The notes beneath the pieces were generated by a model. That model ran no database searches. It was not told where the DNA came from and saw only the letters and a program-made list of their open reading frames with translations. A DNA stretch of 64,000 nt. Source: Butyriboletus loyo. Taxonomy: Eukaryota > Basidiomycota > Agaricomycetes > Boletales > Boletaceae. Shown piece by piece: positions 22,975 to 35,266 of this stretch. Position 1 is the stretch's first letter. Each line of letters begins with the position of its first letter. A program made the translations under genes and the position numbers. The stretch is from the NCBI GenBank assembly GCA_038093515.1, contig JBBPSI010000141.1:1-64000 (forward strand), given 5' to 3'.

Positions 22975-24642
22975 ATGAGGTTCTCACTTTCGCTACTCTT
23001 TGCCGGCTTGTTGGCAGGTGTTTCTGCCTCGAATGTACTTGAGCTTGGATCCGACAACTTCGACTCAGTGATTGGAAAGGGCAAGCCCGGTCTCGTGGAA
23101 TTGTAGGTCGATACACCCCCTCAATGAGAATCAGCGCTCTAACATACTTTTACCTTCAGCTTCGCACCATGGTGGTGAGTCTGAACGTGCTCCATTCATG
23201 GTTCAAGCTTACCGTCGTGTGACTACATAGTGGCCACTGCAAAGTATGCAGCTTCTTCCTTGTCGCGCCATCCCTCTTTAAATGGTGTATTATCTTCATT
23301 TCAGAATCTTGCACCAACTTACGAACAGCTCGCGGACGCATTCTCGCATGCAAAAGATAAAGTCGTCATTGCCAAAGTAGACGCCGATGGTGACGGCCGA
23401 CCCGTTGGTCAAACGTATGGCGTCACCGGGTTCCCCAGTAAGCGATTTGTCTACTGCATTGTTGAACCATCTGCTTCATCGCTCGTCTAGCTCTCAAGTG
23501 GTTCGATGCCCAGGGTAACGTCGAAAACTATGATGGTGGACGGGATCTGGAAGCACTCGTCTCTTTGTAAGTCAAGCCGCCCCCGGAAACCGGAAACCGT
23601 TGATTATCGACGACTACGTAGCGTTGCAACCAAGTCTGGTGTCAAGTCGAACGTCAAGCCTCCGCTTCCGTCTGCAATATTGATTCTGGATGCTCACACG
23701 TTTAATGACGTCGCACTGGTAGGTCTTATCAATACTGTCGACTCGCATATGTGTTCAAAACGGCCTAGGATGAAACGAAAGATGTTCTCGTCACATTCAC
23801 TGCCCCTTGGTGCGGACACTGCAAGAGCCTAAAGCCAATCTATGAGGAGGGTGGGTTGACGCATGTTTACCAGCGTTTGCTATGTCTCAACTTTGTTCTC
23901 AGTCGCCAAGGATTTCAAATCCGAAAGCAATGTATGTCTTGCATTAGTTCTGCATCTCGTGACGTCGTCTGACGCCGCCACGCAGTGCATTGTAGCCAAC
24001 ATGGATGCCGATGCCGCCCTAAACAAAGAAATCGCTGGCCGTTACGGCGTTGCATCCTATCCTACCATCAAGTTCTTCCCTCGTGGTGGCAAGGAGGTTG
24101 AGAGTTATGAAGAAGCACGCTCTGAGCAGGCGTTCGTCACCTTCCTTAACGAGCGCTGTGGCACTTACCGAGCTGTGGGCGGTGGCCTCAACGATGAGGT
24201 AAGCGTGTTTGGTTTCAATTCCTGTAAACTTAATTAAATGTTTATAGGCCGGGCGTTTGGCGGAGCTTGACGCGGTCGCTCAGAAATTCCTTGCAGCTGT
24301 CGGAGATGCTCGCGATGCGATTTATAAGGAGGCCAAGGCACTGTCACACTCCCTCGGTGCCACGTCCAACCACTATTTGCGTGTGATGGAAAAAATCGTC
24401 AACTCTAGCGAGGCATACGTTGAAAAAGAATACAAACGGTGAGCCGGCGTTCCGGCGTCTTCCGTATGTGATCATGGACGTTCTGACGTGCCGTGTGTAC
24501 CGGTAGCCTCGCATCGATCCTAAGCAAGCGCAGTCTCGCACCCACAAAACTGGATGAAATCAAAATCAAAGCCAACATCCTCAACGCATTCATTCCTGAG
24601 AAGTCGGAGACCGTTATTGGCCGGGAAACAGATGAACTATGA
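22975..24642 (+). CDS. Protein disulfide isomerase, two thioredoxin domains plus ERp29-type C-domain
   Basis: ER oxidoreductase that forms and reshuffles disulfides in secretory proteins. A signal peptide ([18 protein letters not shown]) is followed by two thioredoxin domains, each with a complete APWCGHCK active site. The first is split by an intron inside the CGHC codons and is completed only after splicing. A helical C-terminal domain ([14 protein letters not shown] to [10 protein letters not shown]) matches the ERp29/PDI-D family. The chain ends GRETDEL, a variant of the H/KDEL retrieval signal. About nine exons. The architecture is that of fungal ERp38-like PDIs. The start gives a perfect signal peptide. 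Confidence 0.92.
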
Positions 24643-25025
24643 TGGTTTAATCGCGCATCCAGCGTAGATATCGACAGCGTCTGTGAATCTGTTTCAGATT
24701 CTGCTAATAATATGATCTTGCACGCTATGAATATCAGACACGCATATTGACACGAGGCTGATTGCTTGGACACGATGCAGGTACGCGACAAAGATGGCAT
24801 GCAATTCCAATCGGAACTTGGCCTCATGGATCGATTGCCCCGCTTTAACGCGTGGGTGTCTCGGTGGTCAAAGGGAGATTGTTAAATGGCCTGTGAATCC
24901 AGAGATAACTAACCACAGCGACATTTCGGAGCCACCTGCCATCCGACTTGGATATTCCCAACCACGAACCCATACAGCGTGGCTAGCAAACGGCGACCAA
25001 ACTTTGACCCACGCACTTTCCAGCC

Positions 25026-26069
25026 ATGTTCGAAACTGATCTCGACGAACCATTTATCCCCTCCCCGCCATCTGAACTCGGGGGTTCGTCCTCTGAGACA
25101 CAACAGCCACTCGAGCTCCCAATCAGGGGCAGGACGAATATGCTGGATATTCCTCGACCGCTACGCGCGGTGCGCTACTCGATGCACAAGAAACGTTGGG
25201 CACAGACGTCCAACTGTGCCAGAGGCGTCAAAGAGCCCCTTCCCTCATCTTTACGTCTCCTGACGTGGAACGTCGACTTCGCGTCGAAAGGCCCTAAAAG
25301 GCGGCTTGCCGCGGCACTCGACTACATTCGTCAGCACGTGTTCAAATGCAACACGGCCTATGAACACCCCGAGCCATGCTGCATCCTACTACAGGAAGTG
25401 GACGTCGTTGCGTTCACGCTCGTCCTCAACAACGAGTGGGTGCAGCACAGCTTCCTCGTCGTACCCTCGTCGACGGAGAAATGGCCACACAATGCGAGAT
25501 ATGGGAACGTCACACTGGTCTCGCGCACGATCCCCGTATGCGGGGCCTTTACCATCGACTTCAGTAGCTCTGAAATGGCCCGAAACGGGCTGTTTGTGGA
25601 CGTCAAGCTCGCGGTGCCAGCGCCTCGGCACGCACCGCGTTTATCGGACGGGATCGTCCAAGTGCGGATCGCCAACACGCACTTGGAGTCACTTCCGCAG
25701 GGGGCGCGCGCACGGCCGGAACAATTGCGCATTATCGCCGAAGCGTTGCAGGAGTATGATTTGCACGGAGGGGTCGTGGGCGGCGACATGAATGCGATCG
25801 GACCTTTGGATTCGACGATCGCGGAGGAGGTAGGGTTGACGGATGCATGGCAGGGATCGGACGAAGACGAAGACGGGTTTACGTGGGGGTATCAGCCTGC
25901 GTGTCAGTACCCCGCTGCGAGACTGGATAAGATTCTGTGGGTTGCACGGGGAGGGCTGGAGGTCGAGGAGCCGGTGCGGGTGGGTGTTGAAGCCAAGGGT
26001 GGGTCGGGGGAGTGGATCAGTGACCACTTTGGGCTGGTGGCCAACGTGCATGTGGTGCGACAAGACTGA
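25026..26069 (+). CDS. Endonuclease/exonuclease/phosphatase-fold protein (TDP2-like)
   Basis: Single-exon protein of 347 residues with the metal-dependent phosphodiesterase fold of the EEP superfamily. Motifs appear in order: LTWNVDF (about residue 79), ILLQEVD (about 120), a NARYGN..LVSR segment, NTHLESLP, GGDMNAIG (about 255), and a final SDHFGL (about 335). These supply the expected Asn, Glu, Asp/Asn and Asp/His catalytic and metal residues. The arrangement resembles tyrosyl-DNA phosphodiesterase 2 and related fungal proteins, so a role in removing protein adducts from DNA 5' ends is possible but is an inference. Other EEP activities cannot be excluded. The lack of introns is unusual beside its neighbours. 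Confidence 0.8.
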   Translation: MFETDLDEPFIPSPPSELGGSSSETQQPLELPIRGRTNMLDIPRPLRAVRYSMHKKRWAQTSNCARGVKEPLPSSLRLLTWNVDFASKGPKRRLAAALDYIRQHVFKCNTAYEHPEPCCILLQEVDVVAFTLVLNNEWVQHSFLVVPSSTEKWPHNARYGNVTLVSRTIPVCGAFTIDFSSSEMARNGLFVDVKLAVPAPRHAPRLSDGIVQVRIANTHLESLPQGARARPEQLRIIAEALQEYDLHGGVVGGDMNAIGPLDSTIAEEVGLTDAWQGSDEDEDGFTWGYQPACQYPAARLDKILWVARGGLEVEEPVRVGVEAKGGSGEWISDHFGLVANVHVVRQD

Positions 26070-26418
26070 TGATGGCCGCGAGATGGGGTTCATTAAGAGA
26101 CGACGTTCTCGAGTTGTTTGTTTTCTCGTGTCAGCTTGCTATCGCGCATTTTAGGACATCGCTGGTGTGTGCTCTTGCTCGCGGTCGTATTCTACGTTTA
26201 TGCTCGTCGCTGTGATTATAGCAAATGATTTGTGGGTGGAACGAGTGATGGTTCGATGACCGCTTGGCGATGTGCGCCGTAATCTCGTAGTGATGTATGT
26301 AAACGCGGTTAAACGAATTTGGGCGGAGACATAAATTTATGGCACGTTCCCATCATCAACATTTCCGCAAGTTGTCTTCCCCCCAAGTCCTGCTTTCTTC
26401 ACATACGACCACCTCGTC

Positions 26419-27418
26419 ATGAAGGCAACCTTTGCTTCCGTCGCTTTCCTCGTCGCTGGTGCTTTCGCCCAGAGCTCGTTCACAATCAACACTCCGTTAG
26501 TACTCACCCTTCAATATACCCTCACTCGTCCTTGACGTGTTTCGTGGCAGTTCCAACGTCGTCGAGTGTCAACCAACCCTGCTTTCGTGGGTAGGAGGAA
26601 CTGGTGAGTGATCATTCGCGTTGCTACGCACCTCCGGCATTAACCCGCTCTGCCTCAGCGCCCTACTACTTGGTATGTGTGACAACACATGTTTGATCCG
26701 AGTTGCTGAATTCTGTGCGCCCTCATCTACTTGTAGACGTAAGCATTTGTCTAGTGCAGTTCTTCACTCCGTTGCTTATTTGAATGCGGAACAGCATCCT
26801 TCCTGGTGCCTCGCCTAATGGTAATCCCATCGAGACTTTCCCGGCAACCAATTCTACCTCCGACACTTGGGTGTGCAACATCATTTCTGGCTCGTCTTTT
26901 CTCTTGATTTGTCTGTGAATGTCGCAATTAATCTTCACATAGGTACATCAATTGGCTTCACCCTCCGTGACAGCACCGGTGCAATTGCACAGACCGCATC
27001 TGTCAATGTCATCGCGGGATGTATGGTATTTCCGCCCTTGACTGGTCCCGTTTGTTGACATGGTTTGTAGCGTCGAATACGTGCTTGAACGCAACCTCTA
27101 GTATGTAGAGGACGTCGTCTCGTCTCGTAGGTGCTGACGTTGTGTGTAGTTGTTCCTGGCCCTACTGGAGCATCGACCGTTGCGGCTGCCTCCACAGGCG
27201 GCGTCACCACCGCTGGCAATTCGTAAGTCTATAATCGACATCATGAATGACATCTTTTGATGGTGCGCACTGTTAGCCCTAGTACAACGGCGGCGGGCTC
27301 GGGCTCTACCTCTGCCGCTGCCCCAGCGAGCTCGAGTTCGAGCGGCGCGTCTGCCAATGTTGTGCAATTTAGCGCCGCTGGTATCCTTGGTGCCGCCGTT
27401 GGTGCTCTCTTCCTCTAA
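26419..27418 (+). CDS. Secreted Ser/Thr-rich GPI-anchored protein (Kre9/KNH-like N-domain)
   Basis: A signal peptide (MKATFASVAFLVAGAFA) leads into a small Ig-like domain, SFTINTPSNVVECQP..LSWVGG..PYYL and ILPGASP, then GTSIGFTLRDSTG and a conserved Cys (SNTCLNA). This is the pattern of the Ser/Thr-rich GPI-anchored membrane family of basidiomycetes. A Ser/Ala/Thr-rich stalk follows (STTAAGSGSTSAAAPASSSS), with a hydrophobic C-terminus (AAGILGAAVGALFL) suited to GPI attachment. About eight very small exons separated by short introns, so no long open frame exists. Probably located in the cell wall or plasma membrane; the precise function is unknown. Confidence 0.85.
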
Positions 27419-28118
27419 TGCCCCGCCGGGGACTACCCAGTAACCCTGAAGAAGGCTGATACCGGTGCTTGAATTTCCCTATCAGACCCTTGTTGGATTT
27501 CATTTTTGTTTGTTGCTCCATTATACGTTACACGAATTGCTGTCATGAAGGCTAGTGGAAAAGTTAGTTTTCGACATGGCATTCTACGTCAGATCTGATA
27601 GTCTATAGCTCTGAACTGAGTTCTGACGTTTTTTTTGGTTCTGTAATGACTTTTTTCCGGATTCTAGGAGATGTTTGTTTTCATTGTAGTACGCCCTAGT
27701 TTCCTGTGATCCAAGAGTTATTGATCCCATTGCTTTGTTGTGCGGGAATGTCAGCGTGTTGGCATGTTGGTTATTAGACATGACAGCGGTCGATCAGATG
27801 ATCGCCATGTCGAAATTGTACCTTTCTCGTCGCCGTGCCAGCTAGGCTACCGCGAGTAACCGTTGTCATAGCCTTTTGTTGTAGTTGCTTGTAGATCGAC
27901 GTGGGATCAGAGAAGGATGCCTTCCGAATGACGGCGAGCCAAGGCGTTACCCGCTCTGAAGAATCTGTTGTACTATAGTTGCGTACTGCTTATGTAATCG
28001 AGCTTCTACAGTTCACTGAGGTTGAGACGTTTGCTTTATCCATTCCATACTATACTGATTATCCTGTAGTCGTACATCGTTCTACAGAATCCACTGTCGT
28101 ATCATGATTAATATCCAT
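27419..28118. other. Convergent intergenic region
   Basis: About 700 bp between the stop codons of the GPI protein (plus) and the alpha-amylase (minus). It is AT-richer than its neighbours and has only short open frames. I see no gene, repeat or RNA structure here that I can support. Confidence 0.5.
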
Positions 28119-30724
28119 TTAACCTTTCTTTCCGCGCGTGACATGCACCCTTGGCACCTGGATCCATACCTCGACTACATTGCACGAGCAATAAAACTCC
28201 CCCCACCCCTTGCGATCCACTACAACACGCCGTGAATCGTCAAAGAAGCTGTGAAACACGGCCTTTTTGCCACCCTATGAGGCAAGAACACGGTTAGGCT
28301 CTGGACACAGCCACACGATTGGAACCAGACAGACCGGGCCTACATTCATTCGAACGACCGGCGACGTCGTCCACCGTCTGGGTCGATCCCAACTAGTGAG
28401 CACCATCACCACAGGAGCACGGCCAGAACGCACCCATGACGAGGCGATTCGTTACTTATTACCACGACACATCCTGGGTGCTCAGAATTGCCCATCCGAA
28501 CGAATCCGATGCAGTTTGGATGTTGAAAATAATCTTTTGACGGCCCAAACGCAAACATTTTCCGAATTGTCAGCAACTGTCTGATTTTTTCCGCGGTTCC
28601 TTCGTCGAAACATTCTTGATTAGGGTACAGATCTCCGTAAAAGACACAGCTGGAGAAAGAAAAAAGTCCGCGTGATAAATAGATGGGATATCTGACGTTG
28701 TGACGGGGGTGCCGCTTACGGAAATCCGTCGCAACGTAGCAAGATCAGGGCGTATGCCTGGACCTTGAAGTTTATGTCCACCTAAGAAACATCAATTGAG
28801 GAGCCGGGGCGTTCGGAAGAATTAATGGACGAACCCAACTCTCCAAGGATTGACCGATTTGCTGAATTACCCTGTTAGTGGGTTAGACAATACAAATATG
28901 TGTCCCTGCTTACGGTGCTAACAGTCAATTGGCATTGGTGTAATTATGGAGGGCGGGGGCTCCACTACTTACTCGTGATTGTCCACAAACGTAACAGCAT
29001 CCTTTGGCCTAATCGCGACAAGGGAGTTGTCGAGGATGTGTCGAAGATCGTAGGATGAGCCCGACCTGCTGGCTTGGTGAAAGTTCTCGTGAAGCGGTAC
29101 ATCAAAGAAAGCTGTCTGTCGTCGCAGTTTAGCCTTACCGGCAAGGTAAACTCGACAAGAGCCATACCTGTCCATGAAACGCTCGGATGTAGGGCAGCAT
29201 CTTCTGTACACTGTATTCCGCTATCATGCAATTGGATCGTAAGTAGAAGGAAACAATGCTGACTTTGAGGTCCAATATTCGGCCACGACAAACAACCTCT
29301 CCCTGTTTTGCACACTACGAGTTCTTTGAATCTAGAGTAAACAGACCCGTGAGGGTGTGAAATCACTAGGCTTGCTTGCGTTCGACTCTCACAAACTCCA
29401 GCATGAATTTTCGATCTATGTGCTTGATGGCATCCAACCTAAATCCACTTCCGCCCGTTACCTGATATGCGGCATCAGAACAAACGAGAGAAGGTTGCCA
29501 GTTGCAACTACATACATCGAGTATCCACGAACCCCACGCATACAAGTCATCACGCACCGCAGGATGCCGATGATCTATCTGGATGTCGTTCACAGAAAAC
29601 CGTTATTGAATGGACACTCGTGAGGTCTCATTCCATACGAACATTGATTCCGAGAAGATAATCATAGTTCCCTAACTCACGGTCGACCCGGCTCGACCAA
29701 CCTTTGTGACGCTTGCTCGATATGCGAAAGATTCCGTTGGTCTGAGTCAGATCATCCCAATCAAGTCCTGCTATGGCTGAGAAAGTCAAAAACGGGACTC
29801 TCGGGGTGGAACTAACCTGTAAAGTGCTCGTTGTTCCACTTCATCCGGCTATACTGTCATGAGAACGTTATTCATCGCTTGTTTCGATTCGATGCGTTTG
29901 CCATGTTTACCTTTCCTTGTCGTCCAGGGAAGTCGAAGGCTGTCCAACCCTACCATAGCTAGAACTTAACGCTCACACAGGAGAAAGCATCCACGTACTC
30001 TAATTTCATGCTTTGGTTCCAAAACGCGGTTCCTGTTCCCGGGATCTACACGCACGGCCAAAAACGTTTCTGATCTATCGGCTCCGAGTTTATGCTGGTA
30101 TATGCAGGGGTAAGAGTCGGCTCAATAAAAAGGCACGGAAAAATCACATTCAGTACAGCATCGATGATGACGTTGATATTGTTTTCGCGTGCTGCACAGC
30201 AAGCATCGAGGAGCTCCTCCCGCGTGCCCCACCTGGTTTCAATGGTCCCTTTCTGGTCGAACTCTCCAATGTCCCACTAGGGAGGTGTAACGAGCCGGAC
30301 GAATGAAACAGGACATAACTATACGTTGAAAGCCAAACATACCATATCATAAGCATCATAGCCTTGCCCTTTCTGTCACGCCGTCAGGAACAGGAATAGC
30401 TAGAGCAACGAAATCGTGACCTTGCCGTGCATTGCCTTGTTTGGCGGAGGTAGCCAGACTTGTGTGAACCCGAGTTGCGCGAGACGAGGCAGCTCGCTTT
30501 CGAAATGTTTCCACCAACTCGTGCCGGGATGTTGGGCGTCCCATGTGAAGAATTGGATCTGGTTCTATATGACGCGCTCAGTCGAATGACCCTCAGAGCC
30601 CTGTACTAACCATGACTGGGTTTTGGGAGTTCTTGTCTGGGCCCAATTGCATTCGAGGCAGCGCAGGACTGACAAAGCTAAGCCGCAGGCGGTCAATCCA
30701 CGAGAAAAGATTGGCTGTGCCCAT
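28119..30724 (-). CDS. Alpha-amylase, glycoside hydrolase family 13 (GH13_5-like, cytosolic)
   Basis: Hydrolyses or remodels alpha-1,4-glucans. There is no signal peptide (starts MGTANLFSWIDRLR), so it is probably intracellular. About 19 small exons give a full GH13 barrel: IQFFTWD, GFTQVWLPPPNKA, GYDAYDMWDIGEF, conserved region I (DAVLNH, split by an intron), the NHEHFTG-like MKWNNEHFTG loop, region II GFRLDAIKH with the catalytic Asp (near 29433), region III VVAEYW with the catalytic Glu (near 29290), FFDVPLHENFHQAS, and region IV FVDNHD. The region IV Asp codon is completed by a predicted 4-nt exon at 28914-28917. The C-terminal beta domain (RRVVVDRKGWGEF) ends at 28119. One join near 28380-28450 is less certain. 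Although the open frames look fragmentary, I find no inactivating change. Confidence 0.85.
28914..28917 (-). other. Predicted 4-nt microexon of the alpha-amylase
   Basis: CACC on the minus strand, between a 55-nt intron (28918-28972, GTAAGT..TTAG) and a 52-nt intron (28862-28913, GTAAGC..TCAG). Joining GA, CACC and CAAATC gives the codons for Asp-Thr-Gln in the conserved NHDTQ block. Omitting it breaks the frame of the following QIGQSLESW segment. Confidence 0.75.
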
Positions 30725-31070
30725 GTTCGTCCGTGTCCAAGGTGCGACTCGGAAGCCCCTAGCGAGTCCAGGTTGAATTGAATTTCAGACTCCGCTTGAT
30801 ACTTAAGATGTTCGGGCTGGTTTTCTTTCTCTCATCCTGGCCGCCTCACACGCCTTTGTTTGTTCGGTATGCATTCTGCATATCATAGCACACGGGAACC
30901 GTGACACTACATGGGTTGGCCTATACAGAAAGGCCAATATAATCGCTCTGATCACGAATATTCACGTCGAGAAGAGTTTCATGATTTGGCGACACGTACC
31001 ATAGGATTCGGATCATCGTCTCAAATATCTCGACCATTTAGTATGTTATGCTATACCTTCACACTAATAT

Positions 31071-33296
31071 TTACCCTTTACTCGCTCTCCCTAATCGTCG
31101 GGGAACAACATCCGTCTCCTTCATTGGTGAAAGTTGTGTCGGTATACCCAACCCTTCCCCAGTCTAGTATGGTGAAGGTGTCAGTAGCCATTCTATCATG
31201 AGCGACAACAGGAATACCTGTCCAAGCGCATTCCAGTCGAACGTTGCAGGTTGAGAACTACCAAAGAGATTTATCTTCCGCTTTTTCTTCTTTGGTGCTG
31301 TATCCATCTCCGTGTTCGCAGCATCCTTTGAATCCTCCTTGGGTTGCGATGATTTAACCTTTGATTTTTTAGAGGCAGGGGGATCCGGCGAAGTACGTTT
31401 CCTAGAGTTCGACTTCACCTTGGTCTTCGAATGCGTTTCGTCGATGTCGTCGCTCGGAGAAATTCTCTTCGGCTTGACTACCTTTGTCTTTGTCCGTTCC
31501 CTCGTCTCCATTTCTTTTTCTGTGTCCTTCGTTTTCCCCTTCTTGTGCTTCCGTACCTCTCCGATTTCGACATCGCTTCCGCTGCCATCGGCGTGTACTG
31601 CCCTTTGTTTACCTTTTGCCTTTTCACTTCGCTCAGGCGCAACCAACGAAACAGGAGGAAAGTCGAGGACCTCAATATCGCTATCTTGATGTTCAGGAAT
31701 AGGATCAGGTTGTTTCACAAGGCGCGGTTTAACAGGAGCGTCGACAGTTCTACTGGAAGAGGGTTTGGATGTGGAGGCCGGTTTACTGGACTTGTCTTTG
31801 ACTTTGATTGGCTGGGTGAATGTAGAAGGCAAAGGAGGTGCTGCCCGCAGCTCCTCGTCTGATTGGGCTGGTTCAGCTCGAGATGGTGCTTTCTTACTCG
31901 ATGACTGACGAATATTAAGTATATACAAGCGGAGAAAAGTAGAAACCTACCTTGGGCTTGGAGGCAGCGGATAACTGTGTTTGAAGTTCGACGATTTTCT
32001 GCCCCAATGTAGTGATCTGGTCCTGTGCATCGGCCAACCGAGTCTCCGCTGCCTCTCGAGCAGTAGTTTGCTCTCGAGCTTCCACCTGTGAGACGATTAC
32101 TCTCACGAGCTCTGTGAGCTACAAAACAATGCCTACCTTCCATTCCTCGAGAACCTGCTTGAGCTTCTCAACCCGGTCCCTCTGCTTCTGAACTTTTGCT
32201 TCGAGCGCGTCAGTTTCCCCAGCACGCGTCTCAAAGTCGCTGATACGTCTCATCGCTTCCCTGAGTTCTTGCTCAAGTTCAGTCTTCTTCTTCCTTGCTT
32301 CTTCAGCGTCGGCATCCTCCCCCTTTTTCAGGTTTTGCCAGTTAACAAGTTGCGTACGAAGTTGGGTGGTTTCGTCCTGAGCAAGCTCAAGAGAACGTTT
32401 GAGGGAGGTCACTTGAGCCTCCAGAGCATCTCGTTCCGTCGTCAGACGAGCGAACTTAGAGGTCGTCGCGGTGGACGTTGCCGTTGCGTCTGCATAAGCC
32501 TCTCGAAGGCGCCGGAGATCATTCTAGGAATGTAATGGGGCCTCGTGACAAAACTTGAAAGATACTCTAGCGATGAGCGTACCTCGGCTTGTTCACGCTG
32601 TCTGTGCGCGACCTGTATCTCCCCCGTCTTCGACTTTACCTCGTCAGCAAGGGCTGCAGACCGCGCCTTTAGCTCTTGTGTGAGCTTCTCGTGGTAGGCT
32701 TTCTCTTCCATCGTTTCATCCAGAAGCTTCTTGCTCTGCTCAATCTGTTCCTCGAGCTCTGCTTCCCGTGTCTGGAACATCGTGATCTTGTAATCCCTTT
32801 GTAATCTTTTGAGATGCTCCTGTCTCGCCACCTCCTGCATTTTGAGCACAGCGACACGCTCACCGTGCAAAGTGCACGCGACGCGGTACTGTTGTATCCG
32901 ATGGCACGCCTGCACCGCGTCACATCCCTCGGCCCACGTCTTCCTCTCATCCATCCACTTCTGACGTTCACTCGTCCATATCTTGCGGTCCCCATCCCAG
33001 GACATGCGCTCGGCGTTGAGCGCAGTGATATCAGCGGCAGACTTTGAGAGATCCTCATTGAGGTTTTTGATTATTTGTCCGAGGGAACGGTTCTTTTGGA
33101 CGAGGTCGTTGATGTGCGCGAGCTGGGACGCGACCATGGCTTCGTGGGGAGTGGCGGTCGAGCCTGTGGCAGTTGAGGAGGTAAGTATGGACGTTGTCGC
33201 TGTTGTGATGGGAGTAGAACGCAGCGGCGTCGGGGCGCGTCTTGGAGGAATCCCCGAGAGAGACTTGGTTGGTTTGACCGGTGAGCGCGTGATCAT
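31071..33296 (-). CDS. Coiled-coil protein with basic Ser/Lys-rich tail
   Basis: Roughly 650 residues after splicing. The N-terminus is Pro/Thr-rich (MITRSPVKPTKSLSG). A long coiled coil runs from HINDLVQKNRSL through WMDERKTWAEGCD to about residue 440. A disordered basic tail follows (TKVVKPKRISP, RKRTSPDPPASKK, KKKKRKINLFGSS) that looks nuclear. The final coding-like block NALGQ joins across a 54-nt intron to TGEGLGIPTQLSPMKETD and ends at the TAA 31071-31073; GIPTQLSP resembles a phospho-site-type motif. No catalytic domain is seen. It shares an N-terminal signature with the gene at 35942-37968. A structural or chromosome-related role is possible but is a guess from the architecture. Confidence 0.75.
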
Positions 33297-33605
33297 CTTG
33301 CGGAAAAGATAGAGAGACGCGAGATACAAGAGAGCAGAAGGGTGTGTTCAAGTTGTATCACCTGGAATGCGTCAGTACAAGGTAAACGCGTCTGTCGCCA
33401 ATCTCATCAACGAGGCTGCAGCATTTCGCAGCTCGATTATGTAATGAATTCGTCGTATCAACATTAATCTCCATTTCCGAGAGATTGGATGAACGATCTC
33501 CGTTCCTTGAATGTAGCTGAAACAATGTGACTGGAACTTTGGTTTGTTACATTCATTGGACCTTGTGTGGAGACAGTTTAATTACGTGTGCACCTCCTCA
33601 CTTGT

Positions 33606-35266
33606 CTATGTATGCCCCAGTACGGGCATTGGTTTATACGCCTCCTCCAGATATTCGATTTCCTCTGCCAACAATTTCACGTCGACGCCCGCTTAGACCA
33701 ATCATCAGATCGTCGAACTTGCGGTTCTAGTCACTGGAAAACGTACCGATAATGTCGTGGAGGTTAGCCAGACTAGTAGTACCGACAATGGGAGCGGCGA
33801 CGCCTACAATGTACCAACTCAACAGATTGAACGGAACGCAGGAACTGGGACTAACCATCCTTGGTGAGGATCCACGCAATCGCAACTTGGGCCATGCTCA
33901 CGCCCTTCTTTGTTGCTACTTCTTCCACACTAAGTATCCGAGTGAGCACACAATAAGGTGCGGGGGTTAACAAAAACACACCGGTCGATAATCGTCTCGT
34001 ACGATGAAGCGGTTGCGTAATTTGCAATGAACCTGGCATGAATCAGAAACAAGACGTCTCGACTTGAAGAACATGACCCTACCAGTCGTTTTGGCCTCGG
34101 TTAGTTTGTTGACCCAGTGGTCTGGTAAGTGCGCCACGAGCGAGTGGAGACCAAGGGATCGATCCAACACCAAACATTTTGATTGTAGGGAACATTTCCC
34201 GCTCTTCTTCACGGTACAGAAGACTGTAGTGGTTCTGCATCGAGATGAATGGCGTAAGCTTGTTCGAGATTGCGTAGTCTGTTTCAAGGTTTATGAGCGA
34301 CGCTTCTGAATTCATATATGTCTTGGTCCTCACTTTGCATGGCCTGGACTATGAATCCAAGTGTGAATGCAGACATACATTACGTGGTGAAAAAGCTTAC
34401 ACTGGTATGCCCAGCAAGAACTCATTCCTATGTAGCGGACGTAACCCGCCTTGACGACATCATGCAGGGCTTGCATCTAGAGTAATTCAGATTAGAATCA
34501 AGTGAGACTGACGAAGGCCTACTTACTGTCTCTTCAATTGGCGTCTCCTTGTCAAATCTATGGCCTAGAGGGTTGTTGATGGGTACCAATCTCCGTAGCT
34601 GTTATATACTCACATTGAAGGAGGTCGATGTAATCAAGCTGAAGTCGTTCTAGACTCTTCTTCACGCTCGCGAATATATGTTTGCGACCCAATCCATGTT
34701 GATTCACGTAACCGTTCTGATCAGGATCCTTTCGACCGGTGATTTGGTTGATGCTGTACTCGCGGCCAACGACATTGTAAACCTGCAAAGACTCGAATTA
34801 CTGCCCACTTGACATACAAAATACAACCCACTTTTGTCATCACAACAATTTCATCACGAGGCAGGTTGAGTCTCTTGATCGCCCTTCCGAGAATGACTTC
34901 CGAGTAGCCATTCGAGTAGGTCTATAGGGGTTCAGATAAATGGAGTAGGACACAATGGATAAACTCACATCAGCGGTATCAAACGTCTGAATGCCAGCTT
35001 CGTATCTATGCAACTGGTCGAAACCGCGATGACTAACGATATCGAATATGATGCTTACGCTGCCTTTATATGTTGAACAGCTTCCTCCTCGCCCAAGACC
35101 CATTCCTGCCACCCCTTATCACCATACTGCATGGTGCCGAGGATGATCCTTGAGACCTTCAAGCCGGAATTTCCGAGCCTCACTGATATTTACCGGATGT
35201 TAATGTATCCCAAGCTACTGCCGATTCAGTCAACTTACCATAGGGAATTTTCTTAGTGGATGACAT
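33606..35266 (-). CDS. Aldo/keto reductase
   Basis: NADPH-dependent TIM-barrel oxidoreductase of the AKR superfamily, close to the yeast YPL088W/aryl-alcohol dehydrogenase-like group. Starts MSSTKKIPY, then [21 protein letters not shown]. The catalytic tetrad is intact: Asp and Tyr in FDTADTYSNG, Lys in EIVVMTK, and His in LLQCHRFD (the Cys-His junction is formed by splicing). Downstream are [43 protein letters not shown] and the cofactor-binding [11 protein letters not shown]. The protein ends KPMPVLGHT at 33606. About nine exons. The substrate is unknown; fungal relatives reduce aryl aldehydes. It sits between two oppositely oriented related coiled-coil genes. Confidence 0.92.

Noticed and set aside
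28119..30724. Calling the amylase region a pseudogene, since open frames are short and scattered
   Set aside because: Every conserved GH13 block can be joined with standard short introns, and all catalytic residues are present.
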